Shown here piece after piece: positions 24,749-33,263 of a DNA stretch of 64,000 nt (the stretch's first letter is position 1; every line of letters begins with the position of its first letter). The position numbers and the translations under genes were made by a program. The notes beneath the pieces are model-generated. The model was given only the letters and a program-made list of their open reading frames with translations, searched no databases and had not been told where the DNA came from. This DNA comes from Chitinophaga sp. (GTDB taxonomy: Bacteria; Bacteroidota; Bacteroidia; Chitinophagales; Chitinophagaceae), in NCBI RefSeq assembly GCF_017745275.1, contig NZ_JAGHZS010000008.1, forward strand, positions 248,001 through 312,000, in the 5' to 3' direction.

Positions 24749-25501
24749 ATGATAAAGGCTATTATAATAGATGATGAGCGAAACAGCCGGGATATTATTG
24801 CGTTAATGCTGGAGAAGTATTGCCCGCAAATTACTATAGCGGCTACCGCTTCAGATTGTGCTGATGGCATTGAAAAAATAAAGATGCATCAGCCGCAACT
24901 GGTATTCCTTGATTTGGAAATGCCTGACGGTACCGGGTTTGACGTATTAGCCGGCACTATGCCCGATATCCCTTTTGAAGCGGTATTTGTGACGGCTTTT
25001 GAAAAGAAATTCCTGCATGTGATTCGTTTTAGTGATGTAGAATTAATACTGAAACCTATCGACAAAGAAAGCCTGTTACAGGCGGTAGCCTTAATATCCT
25101 CCCGTATTGATGGCGGTAACAACAAGGAGCGTTACCGCGTGCTGTTGGAAAACTTCAATCACAGTAAGCCCGCTTTGTGGATGCTGCTTATCCCTGCTAC
25201 TAACGGTGAAGAATATACTATTAACATCCCTGCCATTGAGTACATAGAGGCGTTGGGAGAGAATTGCCTGTTCCGCCTAAATACCGGCGTACTGATTACA
25301 GCGGTACAGTCGTTCCGCTATTATGTAGATCTTTTCAGCACGCTACGCTTTTACCAGATCAACAACAGCCAGATGATCCAGTTGTCTAATATCAGTCACC
25401 TTGATAATGCCGGTGGGAAAGTAGTATTAAAAAGCGGTGTGGTGCTGGATATTACGGAAAGAAGGCAACGTGATTTAGTACTTAAAATGACGCATAAATA
25501 A
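24749..25501 (+). CDS. LytTR-family response regulator
   Basis: A 250-residue regulator. The receiver domain occupies residues 1-120 with acidic pocket Asp8-Asp9, phosphoacceptor Asp55 (LVFLDLEMPDG), VTAFE and the conserved Lys in LILKPIDK. The LytTR DNA-binding domain spans about 145-245 (YIEALGENCLFRL, FYQINNSQMIQLSNI, VVLKSGVVLDITERR). It is the cognate partner of the preceding sensor kinase by spacing and type. Targets are not visible. Confidence 0.92.
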   Translation: MIKAIIIDDERNSRDIIALMLEKYCPQITIAATASDCADGIEKIKMHQPQLVFLDLEMPDGTGFDVLAGTMPDIPFEAVFVTAFEKKFLHVIRFSDVELILKPIDKESLLQAVALISSRIDGGNNKERYRVLLENFNHSKPALWMLLIPATNGEEYTINIPAIEYIEALGENCLFRLNTGVLITAVQSFRYYVDLFSTLRFYQINNSQMIQLSNISHLDNAGGKVVLKSGVVLDITERRQRDLVLKMTHK

Positions 25502-25678
25502 AACCTGCAACTGCGTATATCCCTTCCGGTAATTATACATTTTCAAATTTTTCCGGGATACTGTTATTGATTTATTTAATGTTTGCCCCTTGTTTTTAGT
25601 AAGATGTCTACTTCCCTGTCATTTCCTGCTTTTTGATCTTCTGCGCGGAGAGTACGTAACAATTTCTTAACAAAAAAA

Positions 25679-25709
25679 TTTGGTGGAATTACTTTTGGTT
25701 GTACATTTG
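25679..25709 (+). promoter_or_regulatory. Bacteroidota-type promoter of the TetR gene
   Basis: TTTG (25679-25682), a 19-nt spacer, then TACATTTG (25702-25709), a full consensus match. Predicted start near 25716, about 46 nt before the ATG. Confidence 0.75.
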
Positions 25710-25715
25710 ACCCGC

Positions 25716-25749
25716 AAAACAAAATAGTCAAACAGTCAGGTTTTGTTTT
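25716..25749. promoter_or_regulatory. Inverted repeat in the TetR leader, candidate autoregulatory operator
   Basis: AAAACAAAA (25716-25724) and TTTTGTTTT (25741-25749) are perfect 9-bp inverted repeats around a 16-nt centre, which holds a near-direct repeat AGTCAAACAGTCA. It starts at the predicted transcription start, a typical place for TetR-family self-repression. A leader hairpin is the alternative. Confidence 0.45.
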
Positions 25750-25761
25750 CACTTATACGCT

Positions 25762-26397
25762 ATGGCAGAACAGGACCAGAAACGAACTATGATTCTGGAA
25801 GCGGCATTGAAGCGCTTCAAGCGATTTGGCTTGTCTAAAACTACCATGGAGGAAATAGCCAGGGATCTGGAGATTTCGAAAGGCTCTTTGTATTATTATT
25901 TTTCGGATAAAGAATCCATCTATGTAGCGGTAGTGGAGAATATGATTGCGGAATGTTTTATAGACATGTCGGCATATGTGGAAAAGGCACCATCTACCAC
26001 GGCTATCATGGATCGTTACCTGGAATTGAAAGAAAAAATGTTGTTGGAATACCATTTTCTGTTTGGTGTAAACGAATGGATAAAGGATGTTCCCTCCAGC
26101 CTGATGCGGCAAACCATTGAGTTATTGCAGCAGGTAGAAATTTCATTCCTTTCCACCACTATCAATAAAGGGATAGCGAGTGGAGAATTAAACAAGGATA
26201 CGGATACGGAACTTACCGCGCAGTTATTAGTAAATGTATTATTCGGTTTATGGGTAATATGGTGCAAATGGCAGGCAGCAGGTTTTGATCCTCACGACCG
26301 GGAAGCGCTGAAATGCTTTATGGCACGTGAAAAACACGTATTGACCATTTTCTTTAATGGATTAAGATATCGACCAGACATCAACAAGGATTGCTAG
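25762..26397 (+). CDS. TetR/AcrR-family transcriptional regulator
   Basis: A 211-residue repressor-type protein. The N-terminal helix-turn-helix spans residues 8-55: RTMILEAALKRFKRFGLSKTTMEEIARDLEISKGSLYYYFSDKE in standard form. The rest is the helical ligand-binding and dimer domain without recognisable specificity. It precedes a beta-barrel protein gene by 63 nt on the same strand, with no clear promoter between them, so the barrel gene is likely in its operon or under its control. Confidence 0.92.
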   Translation: MAEQDQKRTMILEAALKRFKRFGLSKTTMEEIARDLEISKGSLYYYFSDKESIYVAVVENMIAECFIDMSAYVEKAPSTTAIMDRYLELKEKMLLEYHFLFGVNEWIKDVPSSLMRQTIELLQQVEISFLSTTINKGIASGELNKDTDTELTAQLLVNVLFGLWVIWCKWQAAGFDPHDREALKCFMAREKHVLTIFFNGLRYRPDINKDC

Positions 26398-26460
26398 TAA
26401 GTATGTAGAAGAATCAAGAACACAGGAATAGTTTTAATGAATATTTAAATTTAACGACAG

Positions 26461-27066
26461 ATGAAAAAGTTGATTGTATTGGCCGCAGTAGCACTGTTCG
26501 GCACACAAGTAGCAAAGGCACAGTTTTCGAAAGGCGATGTAATTTTAGGCGGTAATCTGAATGTTTCAACCCGCACGGACAAAGCAAAAGACGCTGATAA
26601 AAAGGATACGGAAACTAAATTTGGTATCAGCCCTAAAGTAGGTGTTGCCCTGAATTCAAATTGGGTAGTTGGTCTTTTCGCAGACACTAAATTTGGTTCC
26701 CACAAAACCATTTTGGATGCTAAAACCAAAACATTTGACATCACTCCAGGTGTATTTGTTCGTAACTACCACATGATTGGTCAGAGCAAATTTGCATTCT
26801 TCGCGGAAGCCAACGCAGGATACCACTTCGGTAACACTAAGCTGAATGATAACAAAGTTAGCACTGTTAACGGTTTCAGTGTGAATGTACTGCCTGGTAT
26901 CACTTACTTCGTTACCAAACATTTCATGGTAGAAGGTGCATTCGGTGGTTTAAGCTATGGCTACGACCAAACCAAACTGGAAGCAACCGGTGCTAAAACC
27001 AACACCAGCAAATTTGATTTTAACTTCCCTAAAGAATTCTCTCTGGGAGTTAACTGGATATTCTAA
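26461..27066 (+). CDS. Outer-membrane beta-barrel protein (OmpA/OmpX-like barrel)
   Basis: A 201-residue exported protein with a signal peptide ending AKA near residue 20. The mature chain alternates hydrophobic strands such as VILGGNLNVST, FGISPKVGVAL, WVVGLFADTKFG and HFMVEGAFGGLSYGY. It ends in an aromatic residue (SLGVNWIF), the usual C-terminal signal for outer-membrane assembly. About eight strands fit. Pfam-type porin-family barrels of this sort are abundant in the phylum; role unknown. A hairpin terminator follows. Confidence 0.85.
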   Translation: MKKLIVLAAVALFGTQVAKAQFSKGDVILGGNLNVSTRTDKAKDADKKDTETKFGISPKVGVALNSNWVVGLFADTKFGSHKTILDAKTKTFDITPGVFVRNYHMIGQSKFAFFAEANAGYHFGNTKLNDNKVSTVNGFSVNVLPGITYFVTKHFMVEGAFGGLSYGYDQTKLEATGAKTNTSKFDFNFPKEFSLGVNWIF

Positions 27067-27117
27067 GCATCTGATGATGTTTTATGTAAGATAGTTATAA
27101 GGTTAGATAGATTGGAT

Positions 27118-27151
27118 AATCCCGCCTCAGTAATACTGTGGCGGGATTTTT
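27118..27151 (+). terminator. Rho-independent terminator after the barrel gene
   Basis: ATCCCGCC and GGCGGGAT pair, with an inner CAG/CTG, and are followed by T5. Confidence 0.85.
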
Positions 27152-27185
27152 GCTTTTAACATTTATCTAACTAAAATAACCTGTC

Positions 27186-27371
27186 GTGAAAAAGCTAAAA
27201 TTCTTACTGTCGTTGTTCGCTGTAGCCATCATTTATAGTAGCTGTGTTACTACACAGCCAGCGGGAGGCAATCCCCACGGGTTACCACCGGGTCAGCAGA
27301 AAAAAATATATGGTACCAAATCGGCCAAACCATTTGCACCTGGCCAGCAGAAAAAGTATAATAACTATTAA
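27186..27371 (+). CDS. Small lipoprotein with two PGQQKK motifs
   Basis: A 61-residue protein beginning with a lipoprotein signal (hydrophobic core then YSSC, Cys20). The mature 42 residues hold two related motifs, LPPGQQKKIYGTKSAK and FAPGQQKKYNNY. Very similar short proteins occur across Bacteroidota, sometimes under a doubtful quinol-oxidase-subunit label; I do not adopt a function. It starts 35 nt after a terminator and has its own, so it is a single-gene unit. Confidence 0.7.
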   Translation: MKKLKFLLSLFAVAIIYSSCVTTQPAGGNPHGLPPGQQKKIYGTKSAKPFAPGQQKKYNNY

Positions 27372-27380
27372 CATAAAAAA

Positions 27381-27406
27381 ACCCGTTACGATATATCGTA
27401 ACGGGT
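27381..27406. terminator. Bidirectional terminator between the small lipoprotein and rho
   Basis: ACCCGTTACGATATATCGTAACGGGT is a near-perfect palindrome, with A-run before and T-run after. It can end both the plus-strand lipoprotein transcript and the minus-strand rho transcript, whose stop is at 27432. Confidence 0.88.
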
Positions 27407-27431
27407 TTTTGTTTTATAAGGTAAACTGATC

Positions 27432-29162
27432 TTAGCTGTTCATAGAGATCAGGAACTCTTCGTTGTTCTTAGTTCCACGCATATGTTGCAGCATGAAGTG
27501 CATAGACTCATCTGTGTTCATATCGCTGAGGTGATTACGCAGGATGTGGATACGTTTCAGAGAATCTTTATCCAGCAACAGATCATCACGACGGGTAGAC
27601 GATGAAGAAACATCGATAGCCGGGAAGATACGTTTGTTAGCCAGTTTACGATCCAGCAACAGTTCCATGTTACCGGTACCTTTGAACTCTTCAAAGATTA
27701 CCTCATCCATTTTAGAACCGGTATCAATCAGGGCAGTAGCCAGGATGGTTAAGGAACCACCATGTTCTATTTTACGTGCCGCACCGAAGAATTGTTTAGG
27801 TTTCTGCATGGCGTTTGCTTCCACACCACCGCTCAATACTTTACCAGAAGCCGGAGCTACGGTATTATGTGCTCTTGCCAAACGGGTGATAGAATCCAGC
27901 AGGATTACCACATCGTGGCCACACTCTACAAGACGTTTTGCTTTCTGCAATGCAATAGCAGATACTTTTACGTGTTTTTCAGCAGGTTCGTCGAACGTAG
28001 AAGCAATTACTTCTGCTTTTACGCTACGTTCCATATCTGTTACCTCTTCCGGACGCTCATCAATCAGCACTACCATCAGGTAAATTTCCGGGTGGTTAGT
28101 AGCAATAGCGTTAGCTACTTCTTTCAGCAACATGGTTTTACCTACCTTAGGCTGCGCTACAATCAATCCGCGCTGGCCCTTACCGATAGGCGTAAACATA
28201 TCCATGATACGCGTAGAGTAGTTATTGGAAGTAGTAGTTAATTTCAGTTTCTCGAAAGGAAACAACGGTGTCAGGTAATCGAAAGGTACACGGTCGCGTA
28301 CTTCTTCCGGTGACTTGTTATTAATGGTTTCTACCTTCAGTAAAGCAAAGTACTTCTCCCCTTCTTTCGGTGGGCGTACAGAGCCTTTCACGGTATCACC
28401 GGTTTTAAGACCAAAGAGTTTTATCTGCGAAGGAGATACATAAATATCATCCGGTGAACTGAGGTAGTTATAGTCGGAGGAGCGGAGGAAACCGTAACCA
28501 TCGGGCATCATTTCCAGTACGCCTTCACTTACTATTACACCATCAAATTCTATATTGAAAACTGGTTCTTTCTTGTTAGGGAAGCGGTTCTTCTGTGCAG
28601 CGGGTGCTACCGGAATTTCTCCGGGTACCACAAAGTCATCATCTTCCTGTTCTTCTTCCTCTTCTTCTGCAGCAGGAATAGTCACTATTTCTTCTTCTTC
28701 CGGTTCTTCATCTTCTGTGAAGGAAGGGATGATGATATCATCATCATCATCGAAAGTAAGGGAAGGAATGCTATCAAGATCTATTTCAAAGTCTTTAATC
28801 TTAGGCTTGGCGGAATTTACCGGTGTGCTGTCTGCTTCATTTTCTTTTGTCTTCGTACCAGTTGTTTTTTTAGCAACTGCTTTTTTAGCAGCTGGTTTTT
28901 CTTCAGCGTGAGCAGGTTCTTCAGCACCGTGGTTACCGTCTTCTTTCTTTACAGGTTTGCGTTTACGTGCTTTCTTTTCGTCACCGTTGGCTTGGTTATC
29001 TTCTGAGGCTAATACTGCTTGTTTATCAAGAATTTTGTAGATGAGGTCCTGTTTGTTCAGTTTTTTCGCGTTGGGAACGTCCAGTTTCTCTGCAATATCA
29101 AGCAGCTCAGGAACGAGCATGTCGTTCAGTTGTAAGATGTCGTACATCATCTGTGTTGTCAA
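27432..29162 (-). CDS. rho: Transcription termination factor Rho with acidic disordered insertion
   Basis: A 576-residue hexameric RNA-dependent ATPase. Residues 1-45 form the Rho_N helical domain. Residues 55-200 are a disordered insertion: first Lys/Ala-rich, then very acidic (D5 near 138, E6 near 166). Residues 205-290 form the cold-shock-like RNA-binding domain with DGYGFLRS. The ATPase core has Walker A AQPKVGKT (337-344), VLIDERPEEVTDM and ILLDSITRLARAHN. The long insertion is typical of Bacteroidota; for Bacteroides thetaiotaomicron Rho such a region is reported to drive phase separation. Confidence 0.95.
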   Translation of the reverse strand: MTTQMMYDILQLNDMLVPELLDIAEKLDVPNAKKLNKQDLIYKILDKQAVLASEDNQANGDEKKARKRKPVKKEDGNHGAEEPAHAEEKPAAKKAVAKKTTGTKTKENEADSTPVNSAKPKIKDFEIDLDSIPSLTFDDDDDIIIPSFTEDEEPEEEEIVTIPAAEEEEEEQEDDDFVVPGEIPVAPAAQKNRFPNKKEPVFNIEFDGVIVSEGVLEMMPDGYGFLRSSDYNYLSSPDDIYVSPSQIKLFGLKTGDTVKGSVRPPKEGEKYFALLKVETINNKSPEEVRDRVPFDYLTPLFPFEKLKLTTTSNNYSTRIMDMFTPIGKGQRGLIVAQPKVGKTMLLKEVANAIATNHPEIYLMVVLIDERPEEVTDMERSVKAEVIASTFDEPAEKHVKVSAIALQKAKRLVECGHDVVILLDSITRLARAHNTVAPASGKVLSGGVEANAMQKPKQFFGAARKIEHGGSLTILATALIDTGSKMDEVIFEEFKGTGNMELLLDRKLANKRIFPAIDVSSSSTRRDDLLLDKDSLKRIHILRNHLSDMNTDESMHFMLQHMRGTKNNEEFLISMNS

Positions 29163-29563
29163 ATTTTAGAAGTGTTGTGAGGCGGGTACCACTGCATACC
29201 AACATACACCAATTACAAATAATTGTTTTTGAGTCAATAAATTTAATTAGCTTATTAAATTTGATAGGGAATGATTGAGTTCAGGAACTGCCGATGAAGA
29301 TGGAAATTTGAACTTAATCAGGCAGAATATACCGCAAGATTAAAACAAGTTTTACTATTATCCAAAAATATTTGCCCCTGAATTGCCCCTAAGTGGCCTG
29401 TAATACAATCCTTTCCCGGGCTAAAAGGGAGTGGCAGCGGGACCCTTAAAACCCCGTTTCTATTGGCTTCTACTGCAAAATTCCGGCCATTTTTAACATT
29501 TTATTTGCAAAGGCTGGTTGGAAAAGGTAGTGTTCCGGGTTATATACTATGAAGTTTTCCACT
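29163..29563. other. Divergent gap between rho and asnS
   Basis: About 400 nt without a gene. Near the rho side it is A/T-rich and should contain the rho promoter, but I find no exact two-part match. I see no riboswitch or structured leader I can name. Confidence 0.4.
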
Positions 29564-29571
29564 TATTTTTG
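29564..29571 (+). promoter_or_regulatory. Possible -7 element for asnS
   Basis: TATTTTTG matches TAnnTTTG and would start transcription about 17 nt before the asnS ATG. No TTG is found at the expected upstream distance. Confidence 0.4.
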
Positions 29572-29594
29572 CACTCCTAAAAATACAATATATT

Positions 29595-31034
29595 ATGAGC
29601 CAAAGGGTAAAAGTCAAGCAAATCTTGTCAGACGACAAGGCGCATTATGAAGTAACAGTTAAGGGTTGGGTGCGTTCATTCCGCAACAACCAGTTTATAG
29701 CTTTGAACGATGGCTCTACCAATAATAATTTACAAGTAGTAATCAATAGCGAAAACATGGATCAGGCGTTGGTAAAACGCATTACCACGGGCGCAGCTAT
29801 CAGCGCCACCGGTGAAATTATTCCGTCCCTTGGTAAAGGTCAGAAAGTAGAACTGAAGGCTGCTACCCTGGAAATACTGGGCGATTGCGATCCGGAGAAA
29901 TATCCGCTGCAGTTGAAAAACAAGCCTAGCCTGGAATACCTGCGTGAGATTGCGCATCTGCGGTTCCGTACCAATACGTTTGGCGCTATCTTCCGCGTTC
30001 GCCATGCCCTCGCATTTGCTGTACACCGCTTCTTTAACGAGCGTGGATTTGTGTACCTGCATACACCAATCATCACGGCTTCTGACGCAGAAGGCGCGGG
30101 TGAAATGTTCCGTGTTACCACACTGGATATGAAGAATCCACCACGTACTGAAAACGGAGAGATTGATTATAAAGAAGACTTTTTCGGTAAATCCACCAAC
30201 CTCACGGTTTCCGGGCAACTGGAAGGTGAATTGGGCGCCATGGCATTTGGAGATATCTATACCTTCGGACCCACTTTCCGTGCAGAAAATTCCAACACCG
30301 CCCGCCACCTCGCTGAGTTCTGGATGATTGAACCAGAAATGGCGTTCTATGAGCTGGAAGATAACATGGACCTGGCAGAAGCATTCATCAAATCTGTTAT
30401 CCAATACATACTTGATAACAACCGTGACGACCTCGACTTCCTCGCCAGCCGCCTGGTAGAAGAAGATAAGCAAAAGCCACAGCAGGAACGCGCGGAAATG
30501 GGCCTGATCGAAAAGCTGGAGTTTGTACTGAATAACGAGTTTGTACGTATCACTTATACAGAAGCCATCGACATTCTGAAGAACAGCAAGCATAATAAAA
30601 ACAAAAAGTTCCAGTACCTGATTGAAGGCTGGGGTGCTGATCTGCAGAGTGAGCACGAACGTTACCTGGTAGAAAAACACTTTAAGAAACCGGTGATCCT
30701 GACCGATTATCCTAAAGAAATCAAGTCGTTCTACATGAAGCTCAATGACGACGGTAAAACCGTACGGGCAATGGATATCCTGTTCCCCGGCATCGGCGAA
30801 ATGGTAGGTGGTTCACAACGTGAAGAAAACTACGATAAGCTGGTAAGCCGTATGAACGAAATGCATGTTCCGGTAGATGAACTGAGCTACTACCTGGATA
30901 CCCGTCGTTTTGGTACTGCTCCGCACGCCGGCTTTGGTCTTGGATTTGAGCGCCTGATGCTGTTTGTAACAGGTATGGGCAACATCCGCGATGTGATTCC
31001 TTTCCCAAGAACACCAAAGAGCGCAGAGTTCTAA
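29595..31034 (+). CDS. asnS: Asparaginyl-tRNA synthetase
   Basis: A 479-residue class IIb aminoacyl-tRNA synthetase charging tRNA-Asn. The N-terminal OB-fold reads VTVKGWVRSFRNNQFIALNDGS. Class II motif 1 region is HALAFAVHRFFNERGFVYLHTPII, motif 2 is FGPTFRAENSNTARHLAEFWMIEPEMAF and motif 3 is GFGLGFERLMLFVTGMGNIRDV. The Asn-type features, notably LTVSGQLEGELGAMAFGDIYTFGPTFRAE, distinguish it from AspRS. Full length. A strong terminator follows at 31101. Confidence 0.95.
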   Translation: MSQRVKVKQILSDDKAHYEVTVKGWVRSFRNNQFIALNDGSTNNNLQVVINSENMDQALVKRITTGAAISATGEIIPSLGKGQKVELKAATLEILGDCDPEKYPLQLKNKPSLEYLREIAHLRFRTNTFGAIFRVRHALAFAVHRFFNERGFVYLHTPIITASDAEGAGEMFRVTTLDMKNPPRTENGEIDYKEDFFGKSTNLTVSGQLEGELGAMAFGDIYTFGPTFRAENSNTARHLAEFWMIEPEMAFYELEDNMDLAEAFIKSVIQYILDNNRDDLDFLASRLVEEDKQKPQQERAEMGLIEKLEFVLNNEFVRITYTEAIDILKNSKHNKNKKFQYLIEGWGADLQSEHERYLVEKHFKKPVILTDYPKEIKSFYMKLNDDGKTVRAMDILFPGIGEMVGGSQREENYDKLVSRMNEMHVPVDELSYYLDTRRFGTAPHAGFGLGFERLMLFVTGMGNIRDVIPFPRTPKSAEF

Positions 31035-31040
31035 GCGAAC

Positions 31041-31242
31041 TTTATCCTGATCAGGATTGTACTGATTAAACTGATTTTTAATTTTGATTTAAGAAGATAA
31101 AAAAGAAGAGCGAAAACATCAGTTTTCGCTCTTCTTTTTTTTATGAAACCCTGTCTGGCAAACCTTATCAAAGGCTATCTCCTACAGGTATCTATCTTCC
31201 AAAATCAGAAATAGAAATCAGGATAATCCTGATCAGGATAAA
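31041..31242. repeat. Inverted copies of an ATCCTGATCAGGAT repeat flanking the asnS terminator
   Basis: From 31041, TTTATCCTGATCAGGATT is followed by spaced CTGATT words. From 31203 to 31242 the reverse complement of the same block occurs with small changes. The core TCCTGATCAGGA is itself palindromic. The arms flank the asnS terminator and are separated by about 125 nt. Spacing is not strictly 7 nt, so I keep it apart from the heptad hairpins. Confidence 0.6.
31101..31138 (+). terminator. Strong terminator after asnS
   Basis: A 17-bp perfect stem (31101-31117 with 31122-31138), a 4-nt loop ATCA, A-run before and T-run after; it should work in both directions. Confidence 0.92.
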
Positions 31243-31327
31243 CAATTACGTATGGAATCTCTCCGCCCCTGCATCTAATATCTGAAAGCGCTTTCAACCA
31301 CTTTTCGTTTATCCTAAACCGTTAACA

Positions 31328-31846
31328 ATGGCTGAAATAAATACCTCCGAAAAAGGCGGTGGCCGCGGCACCCGCAGCAGTAAAAAATCAACCCGTGTTG
31401 ATATGACACCTATGGTGGACCTTGGCTTTTTACTGATCACATTTTTTATGCTCACTACCACCATGGCACAGCCTAAAACCATGGACCTGGTAATGCCTAA
31501 AGATGGTCCTCCTATGCCATTACCTGATAAAAAAGCACTCACCATAGTACTGGGACCTGATAACAAAATTGCCTGGTATGAAGGCATCGGCACTGATCCG
31601 GCAATGCCGCCACAAATACATTATACCAGCTACGCCAACCATGCAGGCATACGCGATGTCATTATAGATAAAAAAAATACGGTACAGCAAGCTTTTCAGA
31701 AAAATGAACTAATGGTACTTATCAAAGCAGATAGGCATTCGAACTATAAAAATGTAGTGGATATTATGGATGAAATGCTGATCAATCAGGTAGACCGGTA
31801 TGCTGTGGTAGACATCACGCCGGCAGAGGAACAGTACTTCAGATAG
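31328..31846 (+). CDS. ExbD/TolR-type biopolymer transport protein
   Basis: A 172-residue inner-membrane protein of the ExbD family, which with ExbB couples the proton gradient to TonB-dependent uptake. Residues 1-20 are a basic cytoplasmic tail. STRVDMTPMVDLGFLLITFFMLTTT contains the proton-path Asp in TPMVDLGFLL and the single membrane helix. The remainder is the periplasmic domain. No exbB or tonB gene is near, so this is an orphan copy. The stop codon TAG is part of the left arm of the following hairpin. Confidence 0.9.
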   Translation: MAEINTSEKGGGRGTRSSKKSTRVDMTPMVDLGFLLITFFMLTTTMAQPKTMDLVMPKDGPPMPLPDKKALTIVLGPDNKIAWYEGIGTDPAMPPQIHYTSYANHAGIRDVIIDKKNTVQQAFQKNELMVLIKADRHSNYKNVVDIMDEMLINQVDRYAVVDITPAEEQYFR

Positions 31847-31938
31847 CATTTAGCAGTTGGCAAATGCAGCGGAGAGGACGGTTTATACCCGTGTCTCCGC
31901 TGCATTTGCTAATGACTAACTGCTAAAAGCTAACTGCT
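31844..31938. repeat. Heptad-armed hairpin, TTAGC type with GCAGCGGAGA core (copy D)
   Basis: The inner stem is 16 bp perfect: GCAAATGCAGCGGAGA (31860-31875) with TCTCCGCTGCATTTGC (31894-31909), and an 18-nt loop. Outside it, both arms continue in 7-nt words: left AGCATTT, AGCAGTT; right (as complement) AGCTTTT, AGCAGTT, AGTCATT. The right arm carries one extra 7-nt unit. The element starts in the exbD stop codon and ends about 45 nt before the next gene. Confidence 0.85.
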
Positions 31939-31981
31939 CTTTTTTCCCTACCTTTATCGCTCCAAAACAATAATTCAAGAT

Positions 31982-32938
31982 ATGGCAACCACCCACTCTA
32001 TCCCCTCTGTAGATCTTGCAGACTTCACATCGGGAGATGCAGGACGAAAAGCTGCCTTTGTGCAGCAGTTAGGTAAGGCTTACGAAGAAGTTGGTTTTGT
32101 AGCGGTAAAGAATCATGGGATTCCTGATGAGCTGATTGCGGACCTCTACAATTATGTACAACAATTCTTCCAACTGCCTTTTGATACCAAACATTTATAC
32201 GAAATCCCGGAACTGGCCGGCCAGCGTGGCTATACCTCCTTCGGGAAAGAACATGCGAAAGGTTATGAAGCCCCGGATCTGAAAGAGTTTTTCCAATTTG
32301 GACAAACCGTGGAAGACAATGATCCGATTGGCGCTGAGTATCCGGATAATGTACAGGTTGCCGAAGTTCCTGCATTTACACCTACTTTTTTCAAAGCCTA
32401 TCGTGGATTTGAACAATCCGGGAAATACCTGTTGCAGGCTATTGCCCTGTTCCTGGGCCTGGATGAGCATTATTTTGACGACAAAATACATAACGGCAAC
32501 TCCATCCTGAGAGCGATCCACTACCCTCCTATTACACAGGAGCCTAAGTCTGCTATCAGGGCCGAACAACACGAAGACATCAACTTAATTACCTTGCTGG
32601 TAGGCGCTTCTGCAGATGGACTACAGATCCTGGACAAGCAGGATAACTGGGTACCGGTCACTTCCCTGCCAGAACAAATTGTGGTGAATGTAGGGGATAT
32701 GCTGCAACGCTTAACCAATAACCGCCTGAAGTCAACCACTCATCGCGTGGTAAACCCTCCCCGCGAAAAGTGGAATACCTCCCGCTATTCTATTCCTTTC
32801 TTCCTGCATCCAAAATCCAATATGAAACTGGACAGCCTGGAAAGCTGCATTACCGATGCTAACCCATTGGCTTACGAGCCAATCACGGCTGGTGAGTACC
32901 TGGATGAGCGCTTACGTGAAATAGGATTAAAGAAATAA
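31982..32938 (+). CDS. 2-oxoglutarate/Fe(II)-type oxygenase of the isopenicillin-N-synthase family
   Basis: A 318-residue enzyme. The N-terminal DIOX_N region includes IPSVDLADF and AYEEVGFVAVKNHGIP. The catalytic jelly roll carries the iron ligands His and Asp in EQHEDINLITLLVG near residue 198 and the distal His in KSTTHRVVNPP near residue 257, followed by RYSIPFFLHP with the cosubstrate-binding Arg-x-Ser. Substrate is unknown; bacterial relatives include ethylene-forming and gibberellin-type oxygenases as well as many uncharacterised proteins. It stands alone between two hairpins. Confidence 0.9.
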   Translation: MATTHSIPSVDLADFTSGDAGRKAAFVQQLGKAYEEVGFVAVKNHGIPDELIADLYNYVQQFFQLPFDTKHLYEIPELAGQRGYTSFGKEHAKGYEAPDLKEFFQFGQTVEDNDPIGAEYPDNVQVAEVPAFTPTFFKAYRGFEQSGKYLLQAIALFLGLDEHYFDDKIHNGNSILRAIHYPPITQEPKSAIRAEQHEDINLITLLVGASADGLQILDKQDNWVPVTSLPEQIVVNVGDMLQRLTNNRLKSTTHRVVNPPREKWNTSRYSIPFFLHPKSNMKLDSLESCITDANPLAYEPITAGEYLDERLREIGLKK

Positions 32939-32950
32939 GGTGATAAACAG

Positions 32951-32984
32951 CAAAGTCCCGGCAACTATCGTTACCGGGACTTTG
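32951..32984 (+). terminator. Rho-independent terminator after the oxygenase
   Basis: CAAAGTCCCGG and CCGGGACTTTG form an 11-bp perfect stem with a 12-nt loop. The T-run is short. Confidence 0.8.
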
Positions 32985-33263
32985 TAAATATCCTGCGTAT
33001 AAGCAAGTCATCTTTAATGGTTCCCTCAATATGGTTATTCTTTAGATCCGAACATTCTTCGATGTTGGTGGGTAATTAACCTATCATGTAACTAACTGAT
33101 CACAACGGATAAAAGGCCATATTCGTTATAATGCGATCCAATATTACAAGTATTGTGCCTTTATTGGCTGGAAGGATTACCAATATTAGCAACATGGTTG
33201 TATTTTGTCCGGATATTTGAGTACCTTATAAATTCGTCCAATCGGCATTCACTAAAATTCACT
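32985..33263. other. Intergenic region before chrA
   Basis: About 280 nt. An open frame reads back to a TTG at 33153, but its N-terminal 37 codons resemble no ChrA start and I treat them as non-coding. No exact two-part promoter or riboswitch is seen. Confidence 0.4.

Noticed and set aside
28555..28911. Ser-rich plus-strand frame inside rho
   Set aside because: It is the antisense of the acidic Glu/Asp insertion; the Ser runs come from reversed GAA/GAT codons.
31101..31138. asnS hairpin as a member of the heptad family
   Set aside because: A perfect 17-bp stem with A/T flanks is an ordinary terminator; the arms show no 7-nt words.
33153..33263. Longer N-terminus for ChrA from a TTG codon
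   Set aside because: The extension resembles no ChrA start; similarity begins at the GTG at 33264.
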